Source of the DNA: Acanthosepion lycidas
Taxonomy: Eukaryota > Mollusca > Cephalopoda > Sepiida > Sepiidae
Direction: 5' to 3'
DNA length: 64,000 nucleotides
NCBI GenBank assembly: GCA_963932145.1
Contig: OZ010599.1
Span: 47,409,287 to 47,473,286, forward strand
Shown here: piece after piece, positions 10,142-20,814 of the stretch
How the letters are laid out: every line of letters starts with the position of its first letter
How positions within the stretch are numbered: the first letter of the stretch is position 1
The notes under the pieces: model-generated
The model's input: the letters and a program-made list of their open reading frames with translations, nothing else
Told to the model about the DNA's origin: nothing
Databases searched by the model: none
Position numbers and translations under genes: made by a program

Positions 10142-11127
10142 CCTTTTTGGGGGGATTTAGTATTGTGTCCATTGTTTGTTGAAAAATTGCAGGAGCAACT
10201 TTTACTCCGTCTGTTGAATTTGTACAATCCCTTGTGCGTATTAATGCCAAGGATTTTCGAACTCTCTTGTACTGGAATTTGTAGATAAGCCTCACTAAGA
10301 TCTATTTTTGAAAATATCTTACCGCCGTTGAGCTTTGTAAATATCTCCTCTGGGCTCGGTAGTGGGTAATGGTGGTCCTTTATTGCCTTGTTGAGTCCCG
10401 TCGAGAAATCAGCGCATACGCGAATTTCTCCTGACTTCTTTTTTACGTAAACCACCGGCGCAGCCCACTCACTAAACTCTGTTTTAGATAAAATCCCAGT
10501 TTGTTCAAGTCTCTCCAATTCTTTCGCTATTTTTTCTATAGTAGCAAACGGTACATTTCGCTTCTTTCTGAAAATTGGTTGGACGTTTTCTTTTAATTCT
10601 ATTTTGGCCTTAAATTTGTTGCATCGTCCCAACCCACTTGAAAATACCTCATGAAATTGCTTGTATAATTCTTTCTTCAATTTTATGGTATCTGATGGTT
10701 CAACCTCTAACTTTTTACAAAACGAGTTGATAGGTAGGTCCCAAACGTTGAATTTCTGCATCCAGTCGATACCTACTAAATTTTCTGTATCTTTCATGAC
10801 GTATATCTTAAGTGTTTTTGTTTTGACGTGAAATTTAACATTCACTATTATTTCTTCCTCAAATTTTATTCGTTTGCCTGTAACCGACTTGGCAATTTTT
10901 CGAGTGTGTAACATGGTAGGTCTGTTTAGTTTTTTCCATGTCTGTAAGTTGATTATCGTGAGGTCGGAACCCGAATCCAGTTGTAATTTAATCTTTTTGT
11001 TTAAAATTTCCAGTTCTACATATTTCCTTACATTGATGTCGTCATCATTATTCATCCTTGTAGCTCTTATTCTATTAGTATCTTTTCTATTTCTACATTG
11101 GGATGCCTTGTGGCCTTTTTTCCACAT
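10135..11127 (-). pseudogene. pol: Pol fragment: protease and N-terminal RT
   Basis: A 330-codon open frame. It starts inside the second zinc knuckle (GHKASQC), then the aspartic protease with LDSGSD at residues 50-55 and GIDWMQ near 119-124. The RT fingers and palm follow: EWAAPVVYVKK at 220-230, VCADFSTGLN at 237-246, and motif A FSKIDLSEAY at 272-281 with the catalytic Asp at 276. The frame shifts after residue 306, and the next piece (GVKVAPAIFQQTMDTIL) is in the 10295-10074 frame. It then runs directly into the polypurine tract. RT motif C, RNase H and integrase have been deleted. Confidence 0.88.
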
Positions 11128-11260
11128 TCATGACAGTTTTTATATCTGAAGTGGCAATCCTTGTTCCAATGTAATCCTCCACATCGATAACATGCTGATG
11201 GAGGGGGCTTATATTTGTTTCGATATCCGTCATAATTTGTCCTGTATGTCGTACTTATTC
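11100..11260 (-). pseudogene. gag: Gag zinc-knuckle segment in a third frame
   Basis: Between the end of the gag frame (TAA 11257-11255) and the pol frame, a third frame reads KPPPSACYRCGGLHWNKDC and then NCHEC-GKK. This gives one C-x2-C-x3-H-x4-C knuckle plus the start of a second. The second knuckle is completed (GKKGHKASQC) only if reading moves back one base at AAAAAAG (11121-11115). Confidence 0.8.
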
Positions 11261-12175
11261 TCTTTTTCTTTCCGGGCAGGGTGAGAATCTTTTTTCATTG
11301 TCGTAAAATTTTAGTTTTCTTTCCGGGGAGGGTGAAGAACGTAGACTTTTATTTAACTTACGTATATGAGAAACAGCTGATTCTTCAATGTCCTTTGCGT
11401 CTTTCTTTATGCTTAAACATCTCTGCCAATCTTCCGATAATTGCTGTAATGTTAGACCCGGTTCATTTTGTAATTTTGCAAGCATTCTTCTACGCATTTC
11501 GCTATCTTTTGTAGAAACTAGTCCTTGAACAAAGATGAGACATTTAAAATTGTCCGGTGTTAATTCCGCTAGTTTGAAGTCGTCACAATGTTTATTTACG
11601 ATTGCGGCAAATGTGGAATAATCCTCATTATCGCCCTTTACCAGGTTAAGGCATTTCCACCTCTTATGGAAGAGTGATGTTTTGGGGCTGAAGAGTTCTT
11701 TAAGACATGTCACGGCTTCGTCAAATTTTAATTCGTTCGTCTTTTTTGGCAAGGTATAATCCACGAACTTTGTATATTCTTCAGTTCCTAATTTTCTAAG
11801 CAATAGACGTAGCTTTTTTGCTTCTGCCCAATTTTGACAGTCTATGTTAAAGATGTCTTCATGTCTTCTGAAGTAATCTCCAACATTTTTGTCCTCATCT
11901 AGAGAATATTTGAAAATCTCTATGGTATTCCACACTGCGTCTTGCAAAAATGTTGCTTCCTTTTCAATATCTAATTGCTTGCTGCCCGCTACTTTCAATA
12001 TTAGTTCCTGGAGCTCTGTTTGTCTATCTTGATTTTCCTTTTGCGTTTGTAATATTTGCTTTTGCCATTTTTCTTGTAGCTGTAACTGTTGATCATTTTG
12101 GTATTTCTGCATTTGTAATTGTTGCTCATTTTGGTGCTTTATCAGTTCTACCAACATATTTTTAAAATCTTCCAT
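11255..12175 (-). CDS. gag: Gag-like capsid protein of mag-like element
   Basis: A 306-codon frame from ATG 12175. Residues 1-60 are very rich in Q, K and E and likely form a coiled coil. Residues about 80-230 form the helical capsid-like core (WNTIEIFKYSLDEDKNVGDY, KLRLLLRKLGTEEY, FSPKTSLFHKRWKCLNL, LTPDNFKCLIFVQGL). A basic, SPSPERK-rich linker follows. The frame ends at TAA just before the knuckles. Removing a 2-bp GA (near 11258-11262) would join it to the knuckle frame, so the stop is probably a slippage mutation. No obvious stops occur within the core, unlike other relics here, which fits a fairly young insertion. Confidence 0.85.
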   Translation of the reverse strand: MEDFKNMLVELIKHQNEQQLQMQKYQNDQQLQLQEKWQKQILQTQKENQDRQTELQELILKVAGSKQLDIEKEATFLQDAVWNTIEIFKYSLDEDKNVGDYFRRHEDIFNIDCQNWAEAKKLRLLLRKLGTEEYTKFVDYTLPKKTNELKFDEAVTCLKELFSPKTSLFHKRWKCLNLVKGDNEDYSTFAAIVNKHCDDFKLAELTPDNFKCLIFVQGLVSTKDSEMRRRMLAKLQNEPGLTLQQLSEDWQRCLSIKKDAKDIEESAVSHIRKLNKSLRSSPSPERKLKFYDNEKRFSPCPERKRE

Positions 12176-12239
12176 GATAACTCAATTTTATGTATTTTTA
12201 CTCCTCGAAAATGGTTGTCGCTAATTTGTTGTTGAACGA

Positions 12240-12530
12240 CGAGGGAAGGATTTTTCTTCTGTTGATTAGTTTTTCCGCGTGTGTTCGCCAAGTTGTTTGT
12301 TGTTAGACGTACGAAAAAAATTTTCTTTCCGTGTGAGTTTCGAATACTCGTTCAAGTTGTTGTTGTTAGACGTACGAAAAAGTTTTTCTTTCCGTGTGAG
12401 TTTCGAATCCGTGTGAGTTTCGAATCCTCGTTCGTCAAATTGTTGTGGGTTATCCGCGTGAGTTTCGAATCCTCGTTCACCAAGTTGTTGTAGGTTATCC
12501 GCGTGAGTTTTGAATCCTCGTTCGCCAAGT
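12240..12530 (-). repeat. Leader tandem repeats containing primer-site copies
   Basis: The unit TTCGCCAAGTTGTTGTGG plus a TCCGCGTGAGTTTCGAATCC part repeats with a 45-bp period at 12431, 12476 and 12521. A second unit of about 64 bp (TTAGACGTACGAAAAA, then CTTTCCGTGTGAG) occurs at about 12302 and 12366. Each 45-bp unit contains the final LTR bases followed by the primer-site sequence, so the LTR/primer-site junction has been copied in tandem. Confidence 0.8.
12508..12530 (-). other. Primer-binding site, tRNA-Ser-like
   Basis: Immediately after the 5' LTR on the minus strand: CTTGGCGAACGAGGATTC. TGGCGA-ACGAGGAT resembles the complement of the 3' end of tRNA-Ser(GCU), and mag-clade elements are known to use tRNA-Ser. 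The assignment to that isoacceptor is from memory of the tRNA. Confidence 0.55.
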
Positions 12531-12902
12531 TGTTGTGGATCCCGCGGGAAAAATCGGTCTCCAATAAATGACAAACGCAAGTATTTAAGCTAAGAAATTA
12601 AATGTATTTACACAAAATACAAAAGGTAATACTGTTAGTAAAATCCAGGAACGCCCGTTAGTATTAATCAAAGATCGCTATATACAGTCTCGAAGTAAAC
12701 TTACTTAGAGTCGGGCGTCCTTGTAACTGACTTCTAACGTCAACTCAATCACAGTGTCTATGTACTTTCCACTCTGTTCCTCCACCTGTTCCTCTACCTG
12801 TTCCTCTGCTCTGTTCCTCTACTACTATCTCTGACTGACTGTGGCTATTTTATGGCAGCAGGACGAGTCCGTTTCTATCAGAAAAGGGTGGACCCCATAA
12901 TA
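12531..12902 (-). repeat. 5' LTR of mag-like element
   Basis: Matches the left LTR almost throughout. It ends CCCATAATA before the target duplication CAATG (12903-12907). It would carry the promoter for the minus-strand transcript. Confidence 0.92.
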
Positions 12903-12907
12903 CAATG

Positions 12908-14520
12908 TTAATTTACATTCTAAGAATTCAATTTTTAAAGTTACCTCCCTTCTATATTAGCAGTTTTCTAAGCGGCCATTCACCCTTTTTTTATATTACA
13001 TCGGCCTGTCAGAATTCAGTTTGTTATGTGACATGTGGGGCCGTATAATATTAGTTGGTTATGTAACATGAACATGTAGGAAATTCAGTTGTCAAAGGTT
13101 TTTTATATTAAAAATCCGAAAGTAATTTATATTTACAAACATATGTATATGAATTCAAAAGAATAAAAAAGAGTAAAAATAGTTTTTAATTGAGTTAAAA
13201 TCTTTGGCTAGTTGGTCCACAGAAAAAACATTTAGTAAGTGGTCCGTAGTCAAAGCAGCGATCGAGAAAATTTTTTTAAATTTTTGGTTCACAGAAAAAA
13301 GCTGTCGTTGATAAAGGGCTTTGATCGTCAGCAAAGATTCACTGAACAACTCTGCTGTTGTTGGAAGATGATTCGTTTGAAGTTGCCGACATATGATCGC
13401 CAGCAATGATTCCCTGAACGTTCAAGCTGTTATTGCTGCAGCTGATCTGCTTGAAGTCGCCAAAACATGATTCTTTCAGCACGCGCTGGGGGGGGGGGGG
13501 TTGAGCTATGCAACTATGTCTTCTCTTGTGTTTGAACGGCTTCGTGACAGTCGCATCTCTGCTCTCTGAAAGTCGAAATTTGTGGATATTTATAAGAAAT
13601 TTTTCCCGAAAGTAGGCTCGATAGCAAATATTTCACATGGTGATGTTAATTTCTAACCAATAGACTTTAATTTAAACGTTGTGTTTTGCAATATGTAATC
13701 TTTTGGGTATGTTTGTAGTATTGTCTGTTATTGGGTAGAAAATAAAGTTTGGGCATGTTTTAATATGGTATTTATGTGAGTATGTAATTTTGTTGGAAAT
13801 AGCGTTTCTTCCGTATAAAAAGATAACTTGTCTTTGATACTTTGTCAATCCAGAATACAATCAAAGATCTTAAATATACTCCAACAGAAATGGCGCACGG
13901 GACTATATTGACGCTACAGGGATGTTATTTTGAAGATCATACATATGCACAACTGACTACACATTCATCATTCAGAAGTTAAATAATGAAATGTTGAGTT
14001 TATAATTGAGTTTACAATTCCCACTCCACTAGGATTGTTCTTACGCAAATTTACATTCCTAAGAATTTATGCCTATGCGAGGATGTTTTCGTTATCAATG
14101 ACTCCTACTTACGCTGAACCTTAAAAAGTTTACATTAGAACGAGTAAATATTCCACCAAGTTATCGCAAAAGCGATATTAACAGACTTAAATTAATAACC
14201 TACTTCATTGATACTATCAACAGAAATCTAATCAAAAGTTACCAGTTAAAAGTTCAACTCAACAGACACAGCAGTCTGATGGACTCATGACCACCAAGTA
14301 TAGAAAACGGCTTGCTTGGTGAAAAAACATTGAGACATATGTTCATTACTAACTTCTCAGATATTTTTTCATTTTTGCGATCAATCGGGGTGGGTACTGA
14401 AGAAGCGTACCGGATATGCATACTTCGGCAGACAGGAACATAATAACCAAATCTGATGTTAGCATACGAGGTTCTGTTCATCACTTCCGGTTGCAGATAC
14501 AGAGAAATATAAATAGCTAA
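12908..14520. other. Unassigned, with a 2-copy 72-bp tandem repeat
   Basis: About 13322-13394 and 13395-13466 are two diverged copies of a unit beginning TGATCGCCAGCAATGATTC. A related motif GGTTCACAGAAAAAA recurs at about 13213 and 13286. A G run lies near 13488-13500. No protein is recognised in the short minus frames. The style resembles an LTR-element leader but no gag follows. Confidence 0.4.
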
Positions 14521-14789
14521 AAAAAAAAAAAAAAAAAAAAAATACACACTTTTTAAGTCAGTCGGAAGCGTTCCCGCGCAAATCTAAAGCACGCGATCTT
14601 GGTCCTGCAGACAGTCGCAATTTGAGATCCACGAGAGTAGAAAAAAAATTTATTCCAACTGTGAATATACTAACTTTTTAAAGGAAGTCTGCAAGTTATA
14701 ATAACGTAACCGTGAACTTTAAATATGTAACGACTTCGAACAATGAAATCCTTTGTATATTCAAGTTTTTTTTTTTTTTTTTTTTTTTT
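14521..14789. repeat. poly(A) and poly(T) runs
   Basis: An A run of about 22 at 14521-14542 and a T run of about 24 at 14766-14789 face each other with 220 bp of non-repetitive sequence between them. They might be tails of two small insertions. Otherwise nothing is recognised. Confidence 0.5.
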
Positions 14790-15779
14790 AATTATGGAAG
14801 CAAAGCCACAAAAATAACTTGATAAATGATTAAATATTTTATACATTTTTTTATACATGTTAAAATGTTAAAATATATTTTCATCCTTGGTATGTTTCTT
14901 TTATTTTCACTCTCTTGTACGTGTTGACTTGCTCTCGATAATTACTGCTGATATTGTTTAATTCTTTTTTTAGTATAACTTTTTTTTTACATTGACTTTA
15001 CATAAGAATGGTTTGTGGGACGATAATTTTGCAGTTAGAAAATAAACCTTGTTCAAGTTCCGTAAAGTAACTTGATGTGTCTATTTTTGGTGAATATTAA
15101 AAGCGAAGAATTTGTGGATATACATAGTATTGTAGGGTATTTGAAGTTTCTTTATTAGGAACTTTGGTATAACATGAACTGACTCAAAGGTATAAAATTA
15201 ATATATTTTTATTTATTTTCTTAGTCCTTTAGTATACGAGGTAGCAAAATGTTCGTTTATAAGGTAGATATTGGTAGTAGTTTGGAAAAATATCTGTTTC
15301 GGTTCGGTAGTGAATAGTTTGGCGTCCTACCGTGCTAGTGGTAGTAGTAATATTAGAAATAGTTCAGTGCAGAAATATCATTAGAAGACGACATCTTAAT
15401 TATTTCTTCACGCGTCACGCATGGCTGGTTTCTCCGTGGTCGCTCCTTTTGTTATCACTCTCGCTGTCCCTTTTAGCTCAGAGGTATCCTTTTGGCCAGG
15501 TTTCGAAACTCTGGCACGAACATTGGTTGTGGCTAACATCAAAAATTTCTTTGTGTCAGTTTTTTTGATTGGTCAAAATTATTTTTCCGGCTTTCCTTTC
15601 TTTTTCACTTTTTAATAACGGAAGTATACGTGGATCCTCTCTGATTTTTGTTGAGTTTTCAGTCATAAATTAGTAGGCTCTGTTCCAGAAAACTTCCGGT
15701 GTTTTTCGACTGGGTTCAGATTTTTCCTCATCTTCCTCTTTTTATATGAGGGTTGCCTTCTCGTCAATTGAAATAAGTT

Positions 15780-15780
<1 letters not shown>
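14790..15780. other. AT-rich spacer, nothing recognised
   Basis: Overlapping 64-78 codon plus frames at 15332-15615 are hydrophobic but match no family I know and show no supporting context. Confidence 0.4.

Positions 15781-15839
<59 letters not shown>
15781..15839. repeat. (GA)n microsatellite
   Basis: Uninterrupted GA dinucleotides for about 58 bp. The flanks up to 16230 are plain AT-rich DNA. Confidence 0.95.
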
Positions 15840-15842
<3 letters not shown>

Positions 15843-16230
15843 GGGTTTTAAAGGAAGCGTTAATTTGAACCTTTTGATTTTTTATTCATATATTTTATTT
15901 CTATATCTTATTTTATTTTAATAGGGACACACTACAAATTGTTTGTTACTATTTATTTTAAAAGTATTAATTAGGTATATAATTTGTTAAAGATGAAAAC
16001 AATATTTCATGGTATCAACATATCCATTTTTTGTTTATTATTAGATTTTTGTGAGTTAATTATCACGCACACATTCACACGTGTGTGCACACACGCTAAA
16101 TATGACACACAACAAATCCTAATGACGTTTAATGACGTAGAATCTAACAAACATTTTACTTTTTAAACAACTCTGAATTAAAGCTATGGTAAGTCATCTA
16201 AGAATATGACAAAATTTGTATATTATAGAA

Positions 16231-16251
16231 ACACACACACACACATACACA

Positions 16252-16331
<80 letters not shown>
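16231..16331. repeat. Compound (CA)n(CT)n(AT)n microsatellite
   Basis: CA to about 16250, CT at 16255-16290, AT at 16291-16331. The AT run abuts a MITE and resumes after it (16412-16437), so the MITE inserted into the (TA) array. Confidence 0.95.
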
Positions 16332-16335
<4 letters not shown>

Positions 16336-16411
16336 GTTGGTACAAAAATAATTTCGTTTTCTAACATATGTTACTATGTGAGAAAACGAAAATATTTTTG
16401 CACCAACCTAA
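16332..16411. mobile_element. 80-bp palindromic mariner MITE, copy 1
   Basis: Starts TTAGGTTGGTACAAAAATAA and ends with the inverse CACCAACCTAA. The arms pair across nearly the full length (TTTCGTTTTCT against AGAAAACGAAA) around ACATATGTTA. Flanked by TA, the mariner target. Confidence 0.9.
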
Positions 16412-16437
16412 TATATATATATATATATATATATATG

Positions 16438-17681
16438 CTTGTTATTGATGTATGTATACAAACACTTTTAGCATTCAACTACTACCTAATTATAATATTA
16501 TTTTGACTCAGTGAATTCTATTGGTTGTAAAATATTCCAATTCATTTTTCATGTAATATTTCTCTTGACAACAATCTTTGTGCAAACTAAACGCCAAGTG
16601 GATGACAGAAGCTTCGACTAAAATTCCGACTTCTGATTGGCTAATATATGGGAAAATTGTTACAATGCCTACGCAGTTATGTTCAAAATTAATTTACCGC
16701 CAAAAAGTTTCTGAATAGAACTGAACATGTTCACGAGCCGGTCACATGATCTACAACTAAATAAATACAATAACGTGAGTGAATCTCGTCAGTGAGATTT
16801 TTTGCCAGCAACAACCATACCGTCAGGGAGCATACAACTTTGACTGATATCAACTTTCAATGGTAAGAAATTTTTGACCAACCAAATTTCATGTCTGAAA
16901 TCCACTGTCAGCACACATTCACTCAATGTCAACCTTCAACAGTGAGCAAATTTGAGCAGCAAGACATATTCAAATTATTTACGCTGATTCTAACTCAGAA
17001 GTGTTAAATTAAAAATTAAATTTTTAATATTTACTTTTTGATCATCAAGCTAAAATTACAATTCAACTTTCACTCATCAAGATCTTCTAAATTGATCTTA
17101 CATCGAATTTATCTGAATCGGCAATACTTTCTTATTGAAGGACATTTATTTCATCGGAATTAATTATCGTTTCATGAACTGAAACTATTTCCTCGAGTTC
17201 AGTAAAAACATTTTACCTTACAAACTTTGACCAGTATAATTTTACAGTCAAAGGCAGGTAACTCCCGGTACATTTTAAACATTACAATTTTCAATAATAA
17301 AATTGTTAAAAACCGTTTAATTAATTTCAAACAGGTTTATTAATTACAACTTCAATATTAATTTCACACACTTTGAACATTCTTCACAAGGATACATTTC
17401 ACCTGTTAAAAGAAAATTTCCAAGTGACTTAAAAAGCAAATTTAAACTCTTCAACCAAATATTAATTCATTTTATTACACATCATTCAACTTTTTTATAT
17501 TAATCATTATATAAGTATTTTTATTGTTGAAAGAGATTTGTCATTGTATCAACGTTGTGCTGAAAAGAAAATTTAAAATTGTGGAGATTTTTTTGTTCAC
17601 CAAAACTTTAACTTTCTGATATATCTTTTGACCCAATAATTTAAATAACCATCAACACACTCATTTATAGTGTGTACTCTT
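16438..17681. other. AT-rich spacer, nothing recognised
   Basis: No coding or RNA signal that I can support. Confidence 0.5.
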
Positions 17682-18560
17682 CTAGTATCTGGTTGGAGCA
17701 CATTTTGCCTTAATTATCTCTGTTCTTGATTCAACAAAGTTCGAGAAGACTCTTTTGAAATGTGCGTTTATGCTGTTATCCCACAATTCTTTTATATTTG
17801 TTGGCTGAATATTTAGGATTCAAATCTCCATCATCATCACATCCCAAAAGTGCTCCATAGGATTATCTGGTGATTGTGGGGACCACTTTAACACAGAAAA
17901 CTCATTACTGTGTTCCATGAACCAATCTGCCACTATTAACTTTTTTTTTAATTTGTGACATGGTGCAATGTCCTGCTGGAAGGGACCACCAGAGGATGGA
18001 TACACTAAATGGAGTCACGTGGACAGCCACAATACCTAGGTTGGCCGCAGTATTTAAACAATCTTTTATTGGAACCAAGTATGCCAAAAATATATTCTAT
18101 ATACCATTACACCACCACCACCACCACCAGCACCAGCAGTCTGAACATTTATACTCAGCAGGATGGTTTTATACTTCTATATTGCTTCCGCCAAATGTCG
18201 CAATAAAAATCGAAACTTATCAGACCAGGTAATGATTTGTCCAATTTTTGTTATCCTTAGTGAATTGTAGCTCACACGGGGATGACACTCAGGATGGTCT
18301 CCTGCTGTTTCAGATTTTGATGTATTGTGCATTCAGAGATGCTGATGAAAAGAGTGGTTATTTGAGCTACTGCTGCTTTCTCCTTGAACCAGTCTGCTTC
18401 ATCAACAAGGGATTTCCACCCACAGAAATGGAATTTTTCTCTTTCTGACCATTCTCTGTAAACCTCTGTGATGCTTGCATGTGAAAATCCTAACAGAGCA
18501 GCAGTTTTTTTAAATACTTATAACCCACCTGTCTGGCACCAACGATCATCCCACATTCAA
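17682..18560 (-). pseudogene. Tc1-like transposase relic
   Basis: Minus-strand pieces in several frames follow the Tc1 DDE transposase order. A remnant of the HTH/linker region lies at 18540-18240. A GGVMV-like segment has been stretched by a (CCA)n expansion at 18114-18130. YPSSGGPFQQDIAPCHK at 18005-17950 is the second Asp motif. FSVLKWSPQSPDNPMEHFWD at about 17900-17845 carries the Glu of DD34E (S-P-D-x-N-P-x-E-H-x-W in the family, here with one residue lost). The C-terminus ends K-A-K-C-A-P-T-R-Y and a stop at 17682-17684. Stops and shifts make it inactive. Confidence 0.85.
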
Positions 18561-18761
18561 AGTCAAACACATTTCTTTCTTATAAAAATGCATGAAATAA
18601 AACTCAGCAGATCACCATGACCATAAATGCTTATATGCATTAAACTGCTCCAACATCATTGGCTGATTACAAATTTGCATAAACGTATTTGTTTCCATGT
18701 ACTTAACTAGCCAGTAAAGTTTATCGATGAATGAAACACATTAGAATAATCCTAACATCTT

Positions 18762-18805
<44 letters not shown>

Positions 18806-20181
18806 CACATGTATATATAAGGGAAAAGAAGTATGATAAAATGGAGAAAGTTTTTGCATGATGCATTTTGTCCTTTACGATTTTGGATGGACCATTGAGG
18901 GACCCGTAGACAAGTAGCAGTAGCAGTAGCAGAAATAGCCAGTGCTCTGTGAAGATAAAAAACAAACACAATTTCCAAACACCATCCTCACAAATGAAAT
19001 TCTCAGAACCAAACCAAGTAAGCAATGACTTTTAAACAAAAGAGATACTGAGAATATTTTTACACACACCCTACCAATATTCTGTAATTCATATCAAAGA
19101 AAGAAAATGCAAATTCTTGTTATTTATGTCATCATATGTCTCAAGTTTTTATTGTTGTATGTTTTATGCATTTTAATTACTGTCATTAATAGCAACCGCA
19201 TTACAAGGTAATAGAGTAAATTCCTCCTTCAAGTTTTAGCTTATTATTGTATTAATTATTGTTTTAGACGTACTTGTAACAAATTTCATGTTGAGTTTAG
19301 ATCATTTTTAAGAAATTGTAGTTGTGATGTGGTTGATTGTTTGGTTTGTATACAAATGTATATACATGCATAGGTAAACAAAATGAATAAATAGAAAAAT
19401 ATATGAATGGTTGTGTAAAAAGATAAATATGAAATGATTGTTAAAAGAGACAACCAGATGTAAATCACTGAGCATAGATAATTGGAAAGAGGCAAACAAA
19501 CACAGATTGAAATATGCATGAAAAATTATTCTATAGGGTGCAGCAGAAATACCTCTCACATAATGGTAAGACATTAGTTGCAATGGTGTCTTCATCTGTC
19601 TTACCATTATCTGGTGGGCATTTCTGGGGATGTATATATCAGAGTTATTTCTACCGTACACTGTACTACTTTTCCTCAGAATCACTGGTTATTATAATTA
19701 TTGAAAAGTTGGTGGAAATCCTTTGCAAGCTCAAATATGATTATTCTGTAACATGGCCAGTCCCTATACCAGAAATAATTTTGGAGCCACCATACACATA
19801 CACACACATTCATATATCTACACATACCACATGTGCACATGTATGCACATGTTTATTTAGGAAACTGTGCTATGGCTGCCACCCACAATCATTATTTTAT
19901 CTCTTTCTTTGCTGACACACTTTGCAATATACTGCAATATACATTACAGCATAAATATCAGAAGCATATTTTTTTCCATTTTATTTTCCATTAATTGTTT
20001 GATTTCACTGTCAGTTTTTTATCTAAGAAAAAGTCTTTGGCTGTAACTTACTTGGAGCCTTATTAAAGTCTTGAGGACTGCCTATAAAATAATATTTTTA
20101 TTCACATGCTAAATGTATTGATCCAATGGAATAATGATAAAGTTCTGTATAACTATTTGTTTGTCTTGGGTGCTACATCAT

Positions 20182-20183
<2 letters not shown>
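18561..20183. other. AT-rich spacer with CT/CA microsatellites
   Basis: A (CT)n(CA)n run lies at about 18763-18811 and a CA-rich stretch at 19795-19840. No coding relic is recognised. The frames of 77-133 codons here have no family features. Confidence 0.5.

Positions 20184-20245
<62 letters not shown>
20184..20245. repeat. (TA)n microsatellite
   Basis: Pure TA repeat on the left side of a fold-back element. Confidence 0.95.
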
Positions 20246-20247
<2 letters not shown>

Positions 20248-20275
20248 AATTGTGTGTATTTAGGCAGCATTTTTT

Positions 20276-20463
20276 CATTGATGCGTGTTTCATTAAATAA
20301 TATAGACAAGTGTTGTCTATTTATTTTATGTAAATTCTTTTCATATCGTCTGATAAGCTTAATAACATTATCATTAAACAAAGAAGCATATCAGACGATA
20401 TGAAAAGAATTTACATAAAATAAATAGACAACACTTGTCTATATTATTTAATGAAACATGCAT

Positions 20464-20467
<4 letters not shown>
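20276..20467. repeat. Fold-back element, 79-bp arms
   Basis: Left arm 20276-20355 (CATTGATGCGTGTTTCATTA and onward) and right arm 20389-20467 are inverse copies with one or two mismatches, separated by 33 bp. (TA)n arrays flank both sides. The arm shares GTTTCATTRAATAATATAGAC with the fold-back at 26892-27273. Confidence 0.92.

Positions 20468-20514
<47 letters not shown>
20466..20514. repeat. (TA)n microsatellite
   Basis: TA repeat on the right side of the fold-back element. It also marks the 3' limit of the adjacent minus-strand LINE fragment. Confidence 0.95.
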
Positions 20515-20516
<2 letters not shown>

Positions 20517-20814
20517 GAATCTGCAAATGGCATGGTAACAAAGTTGAGAGAAGCTCAAACCCAAATGTAGATTTAAAATAGAAAAACAATAATGAGAATA
20601 GGCTCTTGATGAATTTTTGAAAATGCAAATAACAGATGCAAACTGTGCAAAGAAGTTTTGAAAGGTTTGAGATATGTTTTTCTTAACCAAGTTCACCCCA
20701 AACAAAACACTAAAATGAGTAAGGCACAAGGGCTTACTAGGTGTAGAAGAATTAGAAAACAGAAACTTTACTAAGAAGTGATAACAAAAGATCAAAAGGA
20801 CAGTAGATAGCATT
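20515..20814 (-). other. Probable LINE 3' tail region
   Basis: No coding motif. It lies between the RT C-terminal relic and the (TA)n array, where the 3' UTR of the minus-strand LINE would be. Confidence 0.4.

Larger units (their letters stand above)
9742..12902 (-). mobile_element. Internally deleted Ty3/gypsy retrotransposon, mag-like
   Basis: LTRs of 384 bp (left) and 372 bp (right) flank a 2.4-kb interior. The 5-bp duplication CAATG is present at 9737-9741 and 12903-12907, showing a genuine insertion. On the minus strand the order is 5' LTR, tRNA-Ser-like primer site, leader tandem repeats, gag, zinc knuckles, protease, start of RT, polypurine tract, 3' LTR. Most of RT and all of RNase H and integrase are absent. 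Protease and RT sequence (LDSGSD, EWAAPVVYVKK, FSTGLN) place it near the mag clade. Confidence 0.9.

Noticed and set aside
12281..12580. Repeat-encoded proteins in both strands
   Set aside because: Frames arise from the tandem leader repeats of the LTR element and overlap the primer site.
15332..15615. Possible small secreted protein frames
   Set aside because: Two overlapping short frames with hydrophobic stretches but no family, splice or promoter support.
20134..20813. Frames with IYIYIY repeats
   Set aside because: Translations of (TA)n arrays; the same applies to frames at 26718, 43194, 50954, 51924 and 59057.
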